A stretch of 64,000 bases of DNA from Allomuricauda sp. CAU 1633 (GTDB taxonomy: Bacteria > Bacteroidota > Bacteroidia > Flavobacteriales > Flavobacteriaceae): the NCBI RefSeq assembly GCF_017313225.1, contig NZ_JAFLNE010000002.1, positions 434,001 to 498,000 of the forward strand. Reading direction: 5' to 3'. This document shows, in pieces, positions 17,653 through 26,328 of this stretch (the stretch's first letter is position 1; every line of letters starts with the position of its first letter). The notes beneath the pieces are model-generated. The model saw only the letters and a program-made list of their open reading frames with translations, ran no database searches and was not told the origin of the DNA. Position numbers and translations under genes: made by a program.

Positions 17653-19307
17653 TATCAACGGCCAGATACTGGTTTTTACTAGCCCTTATTGTTCTGGTGT
17701 ATATCGCTGGAATCTTCGTGACCCTTTTTGAAAACGATTCCGCCCAATTTGCGGTCATGGCCATGCGGATGGTTCAAGAGAACGATTGGCTTACCTTGAT
17801 TAAAGGAACGGAGGAATATCTGGATAAACCCCACATGCACTATTGGTTAGCCGCCTTGTCCTACAAGATTTTTGGTATTCATGATTGGGCTTATCGGATT
17901 CCAGGTATTTTGGCAACCTTGTTGGGCGCATATAGCTGTTATGGACTTGGTAAGTTACTCTACAATCAGGATGTTGGACGATTTGCGTCACTGATTTTCA
18001 TGACGGCCCAAACCATTGTATTGGCCAATATCGATGTTCGTACCGATGCCGTTTTAACCGGATTTTCCATTTTTGCCATTTGGCAATTGGTAGCCTATGT
18101 GGAGAAAAACACACTTAAAAATATTGCTTTGGGAGCCTTTGGGGCAGGTATGGCTTTTTCCACCAAAGGACAGATTGCCTTGGTGGTGATTGGCGTCTCC
18201 TTACTTTGTCATTTGGCCTACACCCGAAAATGGCAGCGATTGCTCAATTGGAAGGTGCTAGTGGCTCTTTTGGTATTTGGAATCACCATTACGCCCATGT
18301 TGTATGCCTATTATCACCAGTTTGATTTACATCCAGAAAAGGTAATTCGGGGAAAGGATAACAGAAGCGGCATCTTTTTTATTTTCTGGGAGCAGAGTTT
18401 TGAACGGATGAGCGGGGAAGGCATCGGGAAGAACAGTAGTGATTTCTTTTTCTTTTTTCATACATTTTTATGGGTCTTTTTGCCATGGACCGTTTTGGCC
18501 TTGATTGCTTATTGGAAAAGACTAAAGACCTTTTGGAAACAGAAATTTGCGTACAATCCAAAAATGGAATTTTTGACCTTAGGCGGTATTACCATACTCT
18601 TTGGTTTAATAAGCTTTGCCCAATTCAAACTGCCGCATTACATGAATATCCTTATTCCGTTGTATGCTCTACTTTCTGCATCGTACTTATATAGTTTACA
18701 GGAAAAGGAAAACCGGGGCGTCACCAAAATAATTCTCATTTTCCAATATTTTATATTGAGCTTGGTCTTTGTCTTCACCATATTGGTCTGCTTTTATGTG
18801 TTCAAATTCAAGTATTATCATGGCTATTTTGTGCTGCTGGCCATATTGGGGGTAATCATCTATTTCTGTTTAAAACGCGAAGCGCCCTATTTAAGAATCA
18901 TTACCATTTCGGTTTGCAGTTCGTTGTTGTTAAATGGATTGTTGAACACCCATTTTTACCCCAGACTGCTTCGGTATCAAGCAGGTTCTACCATGGCTGA
19001 AAAAGTAGCAGAACATCAAATTCCTGTCGATAAAATCGTTAAAATTTCCAAAAGACTTACTTGGGGGTTGGATTTTTACAACAAAAAACCTGTGGACATT
19101 GTTCCTGTTTCGGATTTGGAGGACAAAGGTGATATTTGGGTATATGCCACGGACCAAGAATTGGAAAAAATAGCCAATGAAGGCTATCATTGGCACGAAC
19201 AGATTACCGTGGACCAGTTTCGAATTACCCGATTACAAATTAAGTTTTTGAACCCCAATACCCGTCAGAAGAAATTGGAACAGATGCATCTGGTGCATTT
19301 GGATTAG
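17649..19307 (+). CDS. GT39 (ArnT/PMT-like) polyprenyl-phosphate sugar transferase
   Basis: A 552-residue, many-spanning membrane enzyme. The chosen ATG overlaps the PAP2 stop (ATGA, 17649-17652) and opens a normal first membrane helix; a start at 17601 would lie inside the PAP2 gene. Aligned by eye to ArnT, the first periplasmic loop keeps the key Asp (in ENDSAQF) but has Ser where the Glu of the DE pair is expected; the downstream YLDKPHMHYW matches the family's KPP/YW segment. Such enzymes move a sugar from an undecaprenyl phosphate donor to lipid A or protein. The likely donor maker is the GT2 at 20157-21119. Confidence 0.87.
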   Translation: MISTARYWFLLALIVLVYIAGIFVTLFENDSAQFAVMAMRMVQENDWLTLIKGTEEYLDKPHMHYWLAALSYKIFGIHDWAYRIPGILATLLGAYSCYGLGKLLYNQDVGRFASLIFMTAQTIVLANIDVRTDAVLTGFSIFAIWQLVAYVEKNTLKNIALGAFGAGMAFSTKGQIALVVIGVSLLCHLAYTRKWQRLLNWKVLVALLVFGITITPMLYAYYHQFDLHPEKVIRGKDNRSGIFFIFWEQSFERMSGEGIGKNSSDFFFFFHTFLWVFLPWTVLALIAYWKRLKTFWKQKFAYNPKMEFLTLGGITILFGLISFAQFKLPHYMNILIPLYALLSASYLYSLQEKENRGVTKIILIFQYFILSLVFVFTILVCFYVFKFKYYHGYFVLLAILGVIIYFCLKREAPYLRIITISVCSSLLLNGLLNTHFYPRLLRYQAGSTMAEKVAEHQIPVDKIVKISKRLTWGLDFYNKKPVDIVPVSDLEDKGDIWVYATDQELEKIANEGYHWHEQITVDQFRITRLQIKFLNPNTRQKKLEQMHLVHLD

Positions 19308-20176
19308 GAAACCGTTTCCAATTTGGGCTTTTTAAAATGATAGACAATCCCAAAAAGGGAAATCAAGGCCGTGATTAAGAAAAAAGTAAAACTGATTCCA
19401 ATAGAGGTACTGGCATCCAATCCCAACCATTTGGCACCATAGAGAAAAGTGACTTCCCTACTTCCGATACCACCTATTGTAAGTGGAATGACGGATACAA
19501 TGGAAGAAATTAAAAACACAAAAAGGTATTCAATAGTGTCCAAAGTAATGGAAAGCGATTGCAAAATACACCATACACACACCAACTGCGCCAATTGTAC
19601 CAAGGCCGAATATCCAATGGATTTCCAAAAAATGGGAAGGGTGTAGGAAAAGAATTTCCAATTCATCCACCAGAAAACCACTAGGCTCAATGGAATTACT
19701 GCAATGATCAACCCCATTAAACCTGTGAAAAATGAGTTGGCCGAAATCAAAGCCAAAGTACAGGCGTAGAGAAAAAGCAATAGCATTCCGCTTAAACGGT
19801 CCAAGAGCAAAACGGAAACCACTTTCTTGGTTCCGGTTTGATATTCTTTTTGGATGATGTACCCTTTGTAGGCATCACCTCCAATCCCTCCGGGAAGAAA
19901 AAGATTGTAGAACATTCCCTGCAGGTACAACTTAAGGTTGCTCATTTGGGTGATTTTTGCCCCAATCTGATGAAAAAATAAGTTCAATCGAAGTGCAGCG
20001 ATTCCTTTGGAAAGCACAAAGAACACCAGGGCCAAGGCCAAGTAAAGAGGATTGCTCTTTTGTAATGTCTGTAGAACGTCCTTTAGATCTATTTTGGTAA
20101 AAATAAAGTAGATCAGGGCCGCACTGATAATGAATTTCAGTACCGTGATGAGCCTTTTACGCCGCTTTTCCGTCAC
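19304..20176 (-). CDS. LPG_synthase_TM (UPF0104/YbhN) membrane protein, flippase-like
   Basis: A 290-residue protein with about eight hydrophobic segments. Family marks are KGIAALRLNLFF near 57-68, FYNLFLPGGIGGDAYKGY and VLLLDRLSGML, the core of the lysylphosphatidylglycerol-synthase transmembrane domain without the cytosolic synthase part. Stand-alone members are often encoded beside polyprenyl-phosphate glycosyltransferases and are suspected to move lipid-linked sugars. It overlaps the upstream GT2 gene by 20 bases and meets the GT39 gene at its 3' end. Confidence 0.83.
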   Translation of the reverse strand: MTEKRRKRLITVLKFIISAALIYFIFTKIDLKDVLQTLQKSNPLYLALALVFFVLSKGIAALRLNLFFHQIGAKITQMSNLKLYLQGMFYNLFLPGGIGGDAYKGYIIQKEYQTGTKKVVSVLLLDRLSGMLLLFLYACTLALISANSFFTGLMGLIIAVIPLSLVVFWWMNWKFFSYTLPIFWKSIGYSALVQLAQLVCVWCILQSLSITLDTIEYLFVFLISSIVSVIPLTIGGIGSREVTFLYGAKWLGLDASTSIGISFTFFLITALISLFGIVYHFKKPKLETVS

Positions 20177-21119
20177 CTACAGTAATTTTTTTGATGCGAT
20201 ACGGTCTTTTTTGTTGGGATTCGTAGTAGGTTCTGATGAGCAGTTCCATAACAATACCAATGGTAAACAACTGAATTCCTCCTAAAATAAACATCATTCC
20301 AAAAATGAGTAAGGGTCGACTCCCAATATCCTCCCCAAAGCCAAGCTTTACAATCAACAAATAAAGGTTGATGAAGATGCCCAAAATAATCAGTAACACT
20401 CCAAAAATCCCAAAAAGGTGAATGGGTCGCTGAAAATATTTTCGGATAAAGAGTAGCAACATCATATCGGCTACTACCTTAAATACCCTTTCCAAACCGT
20501 ACTTGGAAACCCCTGCATGACGGGCATGGTGCTTTACCGGAACCTGCTTGATTTGTCCCCCCTCCAAATAAGCTAAAAGTGTAATAAAACGGTGCATTTC
20601 GCCATAAAGGTTCAAGCCTTTGGCAATGTCCCTGGTAAAGACCTTCAAAGCACAGCCGTTGTCCTTAATGTCCAATTTGGTCACCCTTCGGACCAAGAAA
20701 TTGGCAATCTTGGAAGGTATTTTTTTGACCAGGGAATCCTTTCTTTTCTGACGGATACCGGTAACCACATCATATTCACCGCTCACGGCATATTCCAACA
20801 TTTGCGGAATATCCGAAGGGTCGTTTTGCAAATCTCCATCCATGGTGATGATGTATTCTCCTTCCGCATAATCAAGTCCAGCGGCCAAGGCTAAACTTTG
20901 GCCGTAATTTTTCTTTAACTCAATTAAATGGACTTTGTCATCATCCATTTCCTTGACCCGTTGACGTGTTTTATCGGTGGAAAAGTCATCCACGTAAACA
21001 ATTTGGTAGTTGTAACCCACAAGACTTTCATGAATTTTTTGGGTCAACAGGACCACATTGTCCTCCTCATTGTACAAAGGAACCACTATGGAAAGGAGAG
21101 AATCGGTGACGGTGCTCAT
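20157..21119 (-). CDS. Polyprenyl-phosphate glycosyltransferase, GT2 (DPM/ArnC/GtrB-like)
   Basis: A 320-residue protein: a cytosolic GT2 domain (LLSIVVPLYNEEDNV at 8-22, YVDDFSTDKT, IITMDGDLQNDP with the DxD) and two C-terminal membrane helices (about 237-260 and 270-295). This layout is that of enzymes that load a sugar onto undecaprenyl phosphate. The product would be the donor for the GT39 enzyme encoded convergently next door, and the co-translated LPG_synthase_TM protein may flip it. The sugar is not known. Confidence 0.9.
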   Translation of the reverse strand: MSTVTDSLLSIVVPLYNEEDNVVLLTQKIHESLVGYNYQIVYVDDFSTDKTRQRVKEMDDDKVHLIELKKNYGQSLALAAGLDYAEGEYIITMDGDLQNDPSDIPQMLEYAVSGEYDVVTGIRQKRKDSLVKKIPSKIANFLVRRVTKLDIKDNGCALKVFTRDIAKGLNLYGEMHRFITLLAYLEGGQIKQVPVKHHARHAGVSKYGLERVFKVVADMMLLLFIRKYFQRPIHLFGIFGVLLIILGIFINLYLLIVKLGFGEDIGSRPLLIFGMMFILGGIQLFTIGIVMELLIRTYYESQQKRPYRIKKITVGDGKAA

Positions 21120-21154
21120 TCGGTTTTGAATCTGTGCAAATTTATTGCTTTTAT

Positions 21155-22198
21155 TTAAAGTTCCTTGGTGATTTTGTCCAAGAGGAGTTTGGCAGCGTAA
21201 AAAGGGGAGATTTCATTGTTTTCAATAGCGGCGAGCATTTTGTCCTGTTCCTTTTTAAAAGACTCTTTTTGATGAAAAAATTGCTTGAGATACTCGTCCA
21301 CGGTCTGAAGAAACCAATTTTTGTTCTGAATCTTTCGATTTTGTTCAAAATGACCATTTTCCTTGTTTTGGGTTACGAATTGTTCCACTAACTCCCAAAT
21401 TTCATGGATTCCGGTGTTCTCGGTGGCAGAGCAGCGCAGCACCTTAGGAATCCACCCATTTTTTTTGGGAGGATAAAGGTGTAACGCACGGGAAAATTCG
21501 GTTTCAGCCAATTTGGCCCGTTCCAGATTGGTGCCATCAGCCTTATTGATGGCGATGGCATCAGCCATTTCCATAATCCCCCGTTTAATGCCTTGGAGCT
21601 CATCGCCTGCACCGGAAAGTTTCAAGAGTAGAAAGAAGTCCACCATGCTGTGCACAGCAATTTCACTTTGACCCACGCCCACGGTTTCCACTAAAATGAC
21701 ATCATAGCCCGCCGCTTCGCAAAGCATAATGCTCTCTCTGGTCTTTTGGGCAACGCCACCCAAAGAAGTCCCTGAAGGAGAAGGCCTAATAAACGCATTG
21801 GGATTTGTGGAAAGTGCCTGCATGCGGGTCTTATCGCCCAAAATACTACCCTTACTTAAAGAACTAGTGGGATCCACGGCCAAAACGGCTACTTTTTTGC
21901 CCATGGCAGTCAAGGTGGTGCCCAATGTCTCGATGAACGAGCTTTTTCCCACTCCAGGAACACCGGTAATTCCCAATCGGATGCTGGAATTGGGTACGGA
22001 CAGACATTTTTCGATTACTGCGTTGGCTTTTTCAAAATGCTCGGGTTTGGTACTTTCCAATAGGGTAATGGACTTGGCCAAAATGGCTTTGTCACCCTTG
22101 AGGATGCCATCAGTCAAGGCTTTAACGGAAATCTCCTGTTTACGAAGTGCCTTGATTTTGGAAATGGTGTCGGGTGGTGTACTTTTTTTGGCTGCCAA
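21155..22198 (-). CDS. meaB: Methylmalonyl-CoA mutase-associated GTPase MeaB/ArgK
   Basis: G3E GTPase that loads and protects the adenosylcobalamin cofactor of methylmalonyl-CoA mutase. In 347 residues it has the P-loop GVPGVGKS at 79-86, the switch segment AVDPTSSLSKGSILGDKTRM, VETVGVGQSE (switch II) and NKADG for guanine recognition. The mutase itself is not in the window, but the adenosyltransferase that makes the cofactor is (32367-32924). It lies 35 bases upstream of the GT2 gene on the same strand and may share its transcript despite the unrelated role. Confidence 0.94.
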   Translation of the reverse strand: MAAKKSTPPDTISKIKALRKQEISVKALTDGILKGDKAILAKSITLLESTKPEHFEKANAVIEKCLSVPNSSIRLGITGVPGVGKSSFIETLGTTLTAMGKKVAVLAVDPTSSLSKGSILGDKTRMQALSTNPNAFIRPSPSGTSLGGVAQKTRESIMLCEAAGYDVILVETVGVGQSEIAVHSMVDFFLLLKLSGAGDELQGIKRGIMEMADAIAINKADGTNLERAKLAETEFSRALHLYPPKKNGWIPKVLRCSATENTGIHEIWELVEQFVTQNKENGHFEQNRKIQNKNWFLQTVDEYLKQFFHQKESFKKEQDKMLAAIENNEISPFYAAKLLLDKITKEL

Positions 22199-22403
22199 GG
22201 GTTACAGTAATCGGATTTTATACTAAGGTATAAAGTTTTTGTGGGTTATGGTGAATGTACGCCTGTAGGGCATTGCGATGTTTCTTCATTTCACAAAAAT
22301 TTAATGACCAATTTGATGGTGTTCCAGAATCAAAATGGTATTTTTCATCTTATGTACGGTTGATTTAAGCCAACCGGTGCATTCGAACCCTATAAACATT
22401 TAG

Positions 22404-22832
22404 ATGATGAAGACAATTTTTGAAGCTAAGGCCACAAATACAGGAGGTAGGTCCGGACATGTGGAAAGTGAGGACGGTGTTCTCGATTTTAGTATCAGTA
22501 TGCCAAATTCCAAAGGAAAGCCCGACCCAAAATCCACTAACCCAGAGGAGCTTTTTGCTGCTGCCTATTCCACTTGTTTTGCAGGAGCCTTGGAAGTAGT
22601 GGCCAAAGAACATGGTGTTGATGATCTTGGGGATTTTAATGTTACTGCCACCATTTCCTTCAATAAGGAAGAGGAAGGTTTCTTTTTAGAGGCCACTTTA
22701 GATGCTTATTTGCCTACTGTGGATCAGGATATGGGTGAAAATATAATCAATGCGGCCCATGAAATATGTCCATATAGCAAGGCTACCCGGGACAATATTA
22801 CGGTACATCTCAACCTGTTGATGGACGAGTAA
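22404..22832 (+). CDS. OsmC/Ohr-family organic hydroperoxide reductase
   Basis: A 142-residue thiol peroxidase of the Ohr type that detoxifies organic hydroperoxides. The two redox cysteines are at C58 (AAYSTCFAGAL) and C122 (HEICPYSKATRDN), both in the family's expected contexts. Two adjacent Met codons (22404 and 22407) are possible starts. It is a lone gene followed by a strong intrinsic terminator at 22861-22890. No OhrR-type regulator is adjacent. Confidence 0.9.
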   Translation: MMKTIFEAKATNTGGRSGHVESEDGVLDFSISMPNSKGKPDPKSTNPEELFAAAYSTCFAGALEVVAKEHGVDDLGDFNVTATISFNKEEEGFFLEATLDAYLPTVDQDMGENIINAAHEICPYSKATRDNITVHLNLLMDE

Positions 22833-22860
22833 ACGTTTCGTAAATTGTATGCAAAATGAA

Positions 22861-22890
22861 ATCCCGTTGATACTTCAGCGGGATTTTTTT
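22861..22890 (+). terminator. Intrinsic terminator of the ohr gene
   Basis: A ten-base stem (22861-22870 with 22875-22884, one G-T pair) closes a four-base loop and runs straight into seven T residues. It separates the Ohr gene from the ECF promoter that begins about 30 bases later. Confidence 0.85.
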
Positions 22891-22919
22891 GTTAAAAATC
22901 AAGAAAAAGAGAACGATTT

Positions 22920-22945
22920 TGAAACGTTCCATTTTTTTCATCGTC
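22920..22945 (+). promoter_or_regulatory. Candidate ECF sigma promoter TGAAAC-N16-CGTC
   Basis: TGAAAC at 22920-22925 and CGTC at 22942-22945, 16 bases apart, match the classic -35/-10 layout of extracytoplasmic-function sigma factors. The site lies 39 bases upstream of the ECF sigma start and differs from the TAnnTTTG boxes of other genes here. It suggests the sigma factor transcribes its own operon. A GAACG/CGTTC inverted pair (22911-22915, 22925-22929) overlaps the -35 element. Confidence 0.6.
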
Positions 22946-22984
22946 TTTATGGAGAACCACTAGAAATCAAACAACAAACTGACC

Positions 22985-23527
22985 GTGTTTCAAATTGAAC
23001 TGGTAGAAAAATGTAAACGCAACGACCGTGGGGCGCAGCTAAAACTGTATCGTCAATATTGTGATGGTATGTTCGGGGTTGCCATGCGTTTCTTGAAAAA
23101 TTCCAATGATGCTGAGGATGTGGTTCAGGAATCCTTCATTAAGGCGTTTCAGCGGATTGAGCAGTTTAAGGGAGAGGTTACGTTTGGGGCATGGTTGAAA
23201 CGAATAGTGGTAAACGGGAGCATCGATTTTTTAAAATCGAAAAACCAACGAACTGTGGAGTTGAATGAAAATTTCCTTCACATTACCGATGAAGAAGATT
23301 GGTATGTTGAAGAGGGCATTTCCTTGGAAGAGGTGAAAAAGACTATTGCCGAATTGCCAGATAAATATAGATATGTGGTGCAATTGTTTTTGGTGGAAGG
23401 CTATGACCATAGTGAGATTGCCCAAATTTTAAACATTACCGAAGCTGCTTCACGAACCAGATTGTTACGGGGCAAATTACAACTAAAGGAATCATTAAAA
23501 GATAGCGCGTATGGCACGGGATCTTAG
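22985..23527 (+). CDS. ECF RNA polymerase sigma factor
   Basis: A 180-residue sigma-70-family protein with regions 2 and 4 only. Region 2 spans about 12-80 (LYRQYCDGMFGVAMRFL, NDAEDVVQESFIKAF, FGAWLKRIVVNGSIDFL), and region 4 spans about 120-170 (LPDKYRYVVQLFLVEGYDHSEIA, then the helix-turn-helix ILNITEAASRTRL). It overlaps the next gene by 17 bases and is followed by a DUF4097-type exported protein. Together these form an autoregulated envelope-sensing operon, in line with the ECF-type promoter seen upstream. Confidence 0.92.
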   Translation: MFQIELVEKCKRNDRGAQLKLYRQYCDGMFGVAMRFLKNSNDAEDVVQESFIKAFQRIEQFKGEVTFGAWLKRIVVNGSIDFLKSKNQRTVELNENFLHITDEEDWYVEEGISLEEVKKTIAELPDKYRYVVQLFLVEGYDHSEIAQILNITEAASRTRLLRGKLQLKESLKDSAYGTGS

Positions 23528-24116
23528 AAAATTGTTTGAAAAGGAACGGGAAGAGAAGACCTACTCCATGAAAAAGGGGCATGAGGCCCGGTTTCTGTCA
23601 AAATTGGATGAAAAAATGCCATTGGAAGAACCCCCAGTAAAAAAGAAAGGGTATTCGGTGTGGTGGCAGATGGCAGCTTCCGTGGTGGTGGCTTTGGGAT
23701 TGACCTTCTATTATTTTTCGAGTCAGGAGGAAGAAGGCGGTTCTACAGATACCCAGCTTGTGGACACCCAAAAAGAAGAGGGGGGGAACCAAGGTATCTC
23801 ATTGGGTGATCTTTCCCCAGATTTAAAGAAGGTGGAAAATTACTACCTCACCAATATCAATCTTGAATTGTCCGACTTAGAAGTCGATGCCAACAATAAA
23901 GAGGTGATGGACAGCTATATGGACCGATTGTCCGAATTGGATACAGAATATCAGCGATTGAACAAAGAACTGAATGAAATGGGCCCCAACGACCAAACTA
24001 TCGGTGCTCTGGTAAAGAATCTGCAGTTGCGATTGCAGCTATTGCAAAAATTAAAATCAAAGTTGAACCAATTAAAATCATCAAAAAATGAACAGGAGAC
24101 ATCAAATATTATTTAG
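23511..24116 (+). CDS. Probable membrane anti-sigma factor
   Basis: A 201-residue protein with a charged N-terminal region (about 1-45), one membrane helix (WWQMAASVVVALGLTFYYF, about 53-71) and a periplasmic part that ends in a long heptad-like helix rich in Leu, Gln and Lys (about 115-190). There is no HxxxCxxC zinc motif, so it is not a classical ZAS-domain anti-sigma. The role is inferred from overlap with the sigma gene (17 bases) and topology. It overlaps the following gene by 29 bases. Confidence 0.7.
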   Translation: MARDLRKLFEKEREEKTYSMKKGHEARFLSKLDEKMPLEEPPVKKKGYSVWWQMAASVVVALGLTFYYFSSQEEEGGSTDTQLVDTQKEEGGNQGISLGDLSPDLKKVENYYLTNINLELSDLEVDANNKEVMDSYMDRLSELDTEYQRLNKELNEMGPNDQTIGALVKNLQLRLQLLQKLKSKLNQLKSSKNEQETSNII

Positions 24117-25542
24117 TGGGCTACTTTTTGTGCTGACAGGCTTGGTCTGTCATGCGCAGGAGAAATCAAAGACCTACAAGGAAACGTTCAATGTAGACGA
24201 GGATGCCGTGATTAACATCAACACCAGTTATGCGGACATTGAATTTGAAACATGGAACAAGAACCAAGTGGAAATTACCGCTGTGGTGGAATTGGAGGGA
24301 GCTACGGATGAGGAAGTAAAAGCGTATTTTGAAAAAGATCAGATTACGATTAAAGGAAACAGTAAAGAGATTGAGGTCAGCACACAGGGCAATACATTTT
24401 GGGGAGGAAATTCCTCATTTGTATATGACTTTGACGTTCCTGTAGAGATACCCAATATCGAGTTTGTCATGCCGGAGATTCCAGAAATCCCTCAGATTCC
24501 AGAGATTATTGTAATCCCCAATCTACCTCCCATGCCGCCCATGCCTCCAATGCCTCACATGGACTTTGATTATGACGCCTACAAAAAAGATGGTGACAAA
24601 TACTTAAAGGAGTGGAAAAAGAACTTCGATAAAAATTTTGATAAGGAGTACAAAGAGCGTTTTAAAGAGTGGAGTGAGGAGATGGGGGAAATGGCCAAGG
24701 AAATGGCCGAAAACAGGAAAGAAATGGAGGAGAACCGAAAGCTGCTCATGGAAGAACGCAAAGAAATGATGGAGGAGCAACAGGAACAGCGAAAAGAGGC
24801 CCGAGAAGAGATGCAAAAGCACCGTGAGGAAGCAAGGAAACATCAAGAAGAAGTAAAGCGACATGTCATCAGCATCAATAATGGTGAACCCAATGTGTTT
24901 TATTTTTCCTCTGATGATGGGGAACGAAAAAAATACAAGGTCAAAAAGCGCATCAAGATAAAAATGCCTAAAAACGTCAAACTTAAAATGGACGTAAGGC
25001 ACGGAGAGGTAAAATTGGCAGCAAATACAAAGAACATTAATGCAAGCTTGTCTTACGCAAGCTTGCATGCTTCTACGATTGATGGTGACAAAACCAATAT
25101 TAGAGCCTCGTATTCGCCCGTTGAGGTGCAACAATGGAACTACGGGCAGTTAAAAACCGATTATTCGGATAGGGTAAACCTTAGGGAAGTAAAAGACTTG
25201 AAACTAAATTCCGTCTCATCCAATGTAAGTATTGGGAAATTGATGAACAATGCCTTTGTAACCAATAGTTTGGGTGCCTTGAACATTGATTCTGTCTCTT
25301 CAGGATTTTCCAATATCGACATTACTGTGGAAAATGGAGAGGTGGACTGTGCGGTACCTTCAGTACCTTTTACAATTTATGTGAATGAAACCGCTTCTGA
25401 ATTTAGTTACCCGAAAAGCATGGCTATAGGCACCTCCAAAAACTACAATACCAATGTGCACAAAGGCTATCACATTGCCAATACAGGTGGAAAATCCATT
25501 ACCATCAATTCCAAGTATAGTGATGTGGTGCTAAAAGAATAG
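24088..25542 (+). CDS. Exported DUF4097-like adhesin-domain protein with charged helical insert
   Basis: A 484-residue protein with a signal peptide (cleavage near CHAQ, 21-24). Residues 27-115 and 281-484 look like the short repeating strands of DUF4097 beta-helix proteins (INTSYADIEFETWN; later SYASLHAS, TDYSDRVNLREV, NSVSSNVSIG). Between them are a Pro/Met-rich linker (118-158, PPMPPMPPMP) and about 95 residues of nearly pure Glu/Lys/Arg/Met helix (165-260). It is co-translated with the anti-sigma gene, so it is probably a target or sensor of that ECF system. The function is unknown. Confidence 0.78.
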   Translation: MNRRHQILFSGLLFVLTGLVCHAQEKSKTYKETFNVDEDAVININTSYADIEFETWNKNQVEITAVVELEGATDEEVKAYFEKDQITIKGNSKEIEVSTQGNTFWGGNSSFVYDFDVPVEIPNIEFVMPEIPEIPQIPEIIVIPNLPPMPPMPPMPHMDFDYDAYKKDGDKYLKEWKKNFDKNFDKEYKERFKEWSEEMGEMAKEMAENRKEMEENRKLLMEERKEMMEEQQEQRKEAREEMQKHREEARKHQEEVKRHVISINNGEPNVFYFSSDDGERKKYKVKKRIKIKMPKNVKLKMDVRHGEVKLAANTKNINASLSYASLHASTIDGDKTNIRASYSPVEVQQWNYGQLKTDYSDRVNLREVKDLKLNSVSSNVSIGKLMNNAFVTNSLGALNIDSVSSGFSNIDITVENGEVDCAVPSVPFTIYVNETASEFSYPKSMAIGTSKNYNTNVHKGYHIANTGGKSITINSKYSDVVLKE

Positions 25543-25635
25543 TACGGTTTTTTGTGTTCGTGTCCCAATAACTACTCCCTTCCCCGACCAAATCCTTGGT
25601 CCAAAAACAACAACAATAGTTTCCTTTTGGTTTAC

Positions 25636-26328
25636 TTAATGGGCATCCTCTTTTAAATAGGATTGAAAATTGGCTTTAAACCGATTTAATCTAGGGATGG
25701 AAACATTCCGGATATACGAATTGTTGGGATGGTTCCTCTCATAATCCTGATGGTAGTCCTCGGCCCTATAAAATTTGTCAAATTTCTTCACTTCGGTGAC
25801 AATGGGCCTATCATACACAAGCTCGGATTTCAACTTGGCCATATAATCGGTAATGATTTTTTGTTCCGACTCATTCTTATAAAATGCTATGGAGCGGTAT
25901 TGGGCACCTCTATCCGGCCCTTGACGATTGAGCGTAGTGGGATCATGTGAACCAAAAAACACCTGTACCAATTGGGTAAATGAAATGACTTTTGGGTCAT
26001 AGTATACTTCAACGGCTTCGGCATGTGTGGTCTTGCCATAGGAAACCTGCTCATAAGTGGGATTTTTTTCAGTGCCACCGGAATAGCCCGAGTAAACTTC
26101 CTTTACCCCTTTTACGCTTTCAAAAATGGCCTCAACGCACCAAAAACATCCACTGGCGAAATAAGCGGTTTCGTATTCCTGCAATTCCGTTTCGGTGAAA
26201 GATGCTTTTACAGGAGCTTCCGATTGTTCTTTTTGGGCCAGTTCTTGTTTTTCTGATTTGTTTTTGGATTGACATCCGAAAGAGGTCAATAGTAGTAGCA
26301 GTAAAAAAGGAATTCCCACGGTTTTCAT
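25636..26328 (-). CDS. msrA: Peptide methionine-S-sulfoxide reductase MsrA, lipoprotein form
   Basis: Reduces methionine-S-sulfoxide in oxidised proteins. The 230-residue precursor begins with a lipoprotein signal (LLTSFGC, Cys at 19) and a 30-residue polar linker, so this copy works outside the cytoplasm. The catalytic motif is GCFWC, with the reactive Cys at 61 and a second Cys at 64; VSYGKTTHAEAVEV and FYRAEDYHQDY are the usual surrounding blocks. It is a lone gene with long intergenic sequence upstream. Confidence 0.94.
   Translation of the reverse strand: MKTVGIPFLLLLLLTSFGCQSKNKSEKQELAQKEQSEAPVKASFTETELQEYETAYFASGCFWCVEAIFESVKGVKEVYSGYSGGTEKNPTYEQVSYGKTTHAEAVEVYYDPKVISFTQLVQVFFGSHDPTTLNRQGPDRGAQYRSIAFYKNESEQKIITDYMAKLKSELVYDRPIVTEVKKFDKFYRAEDYHQDYERNHPNNSYIRNVSIPRLNRFKANFQSYLKEDAH

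Noticed and set aside
25586..25601. Possible terminator hairpin GACCAA-ATCC-TTGGTC between the DUF4097 and msrA genes
   Set aside because: The stem is only six bases and is followed by A-rich rather than T-rich sequence on the plus strand; too weak to call.
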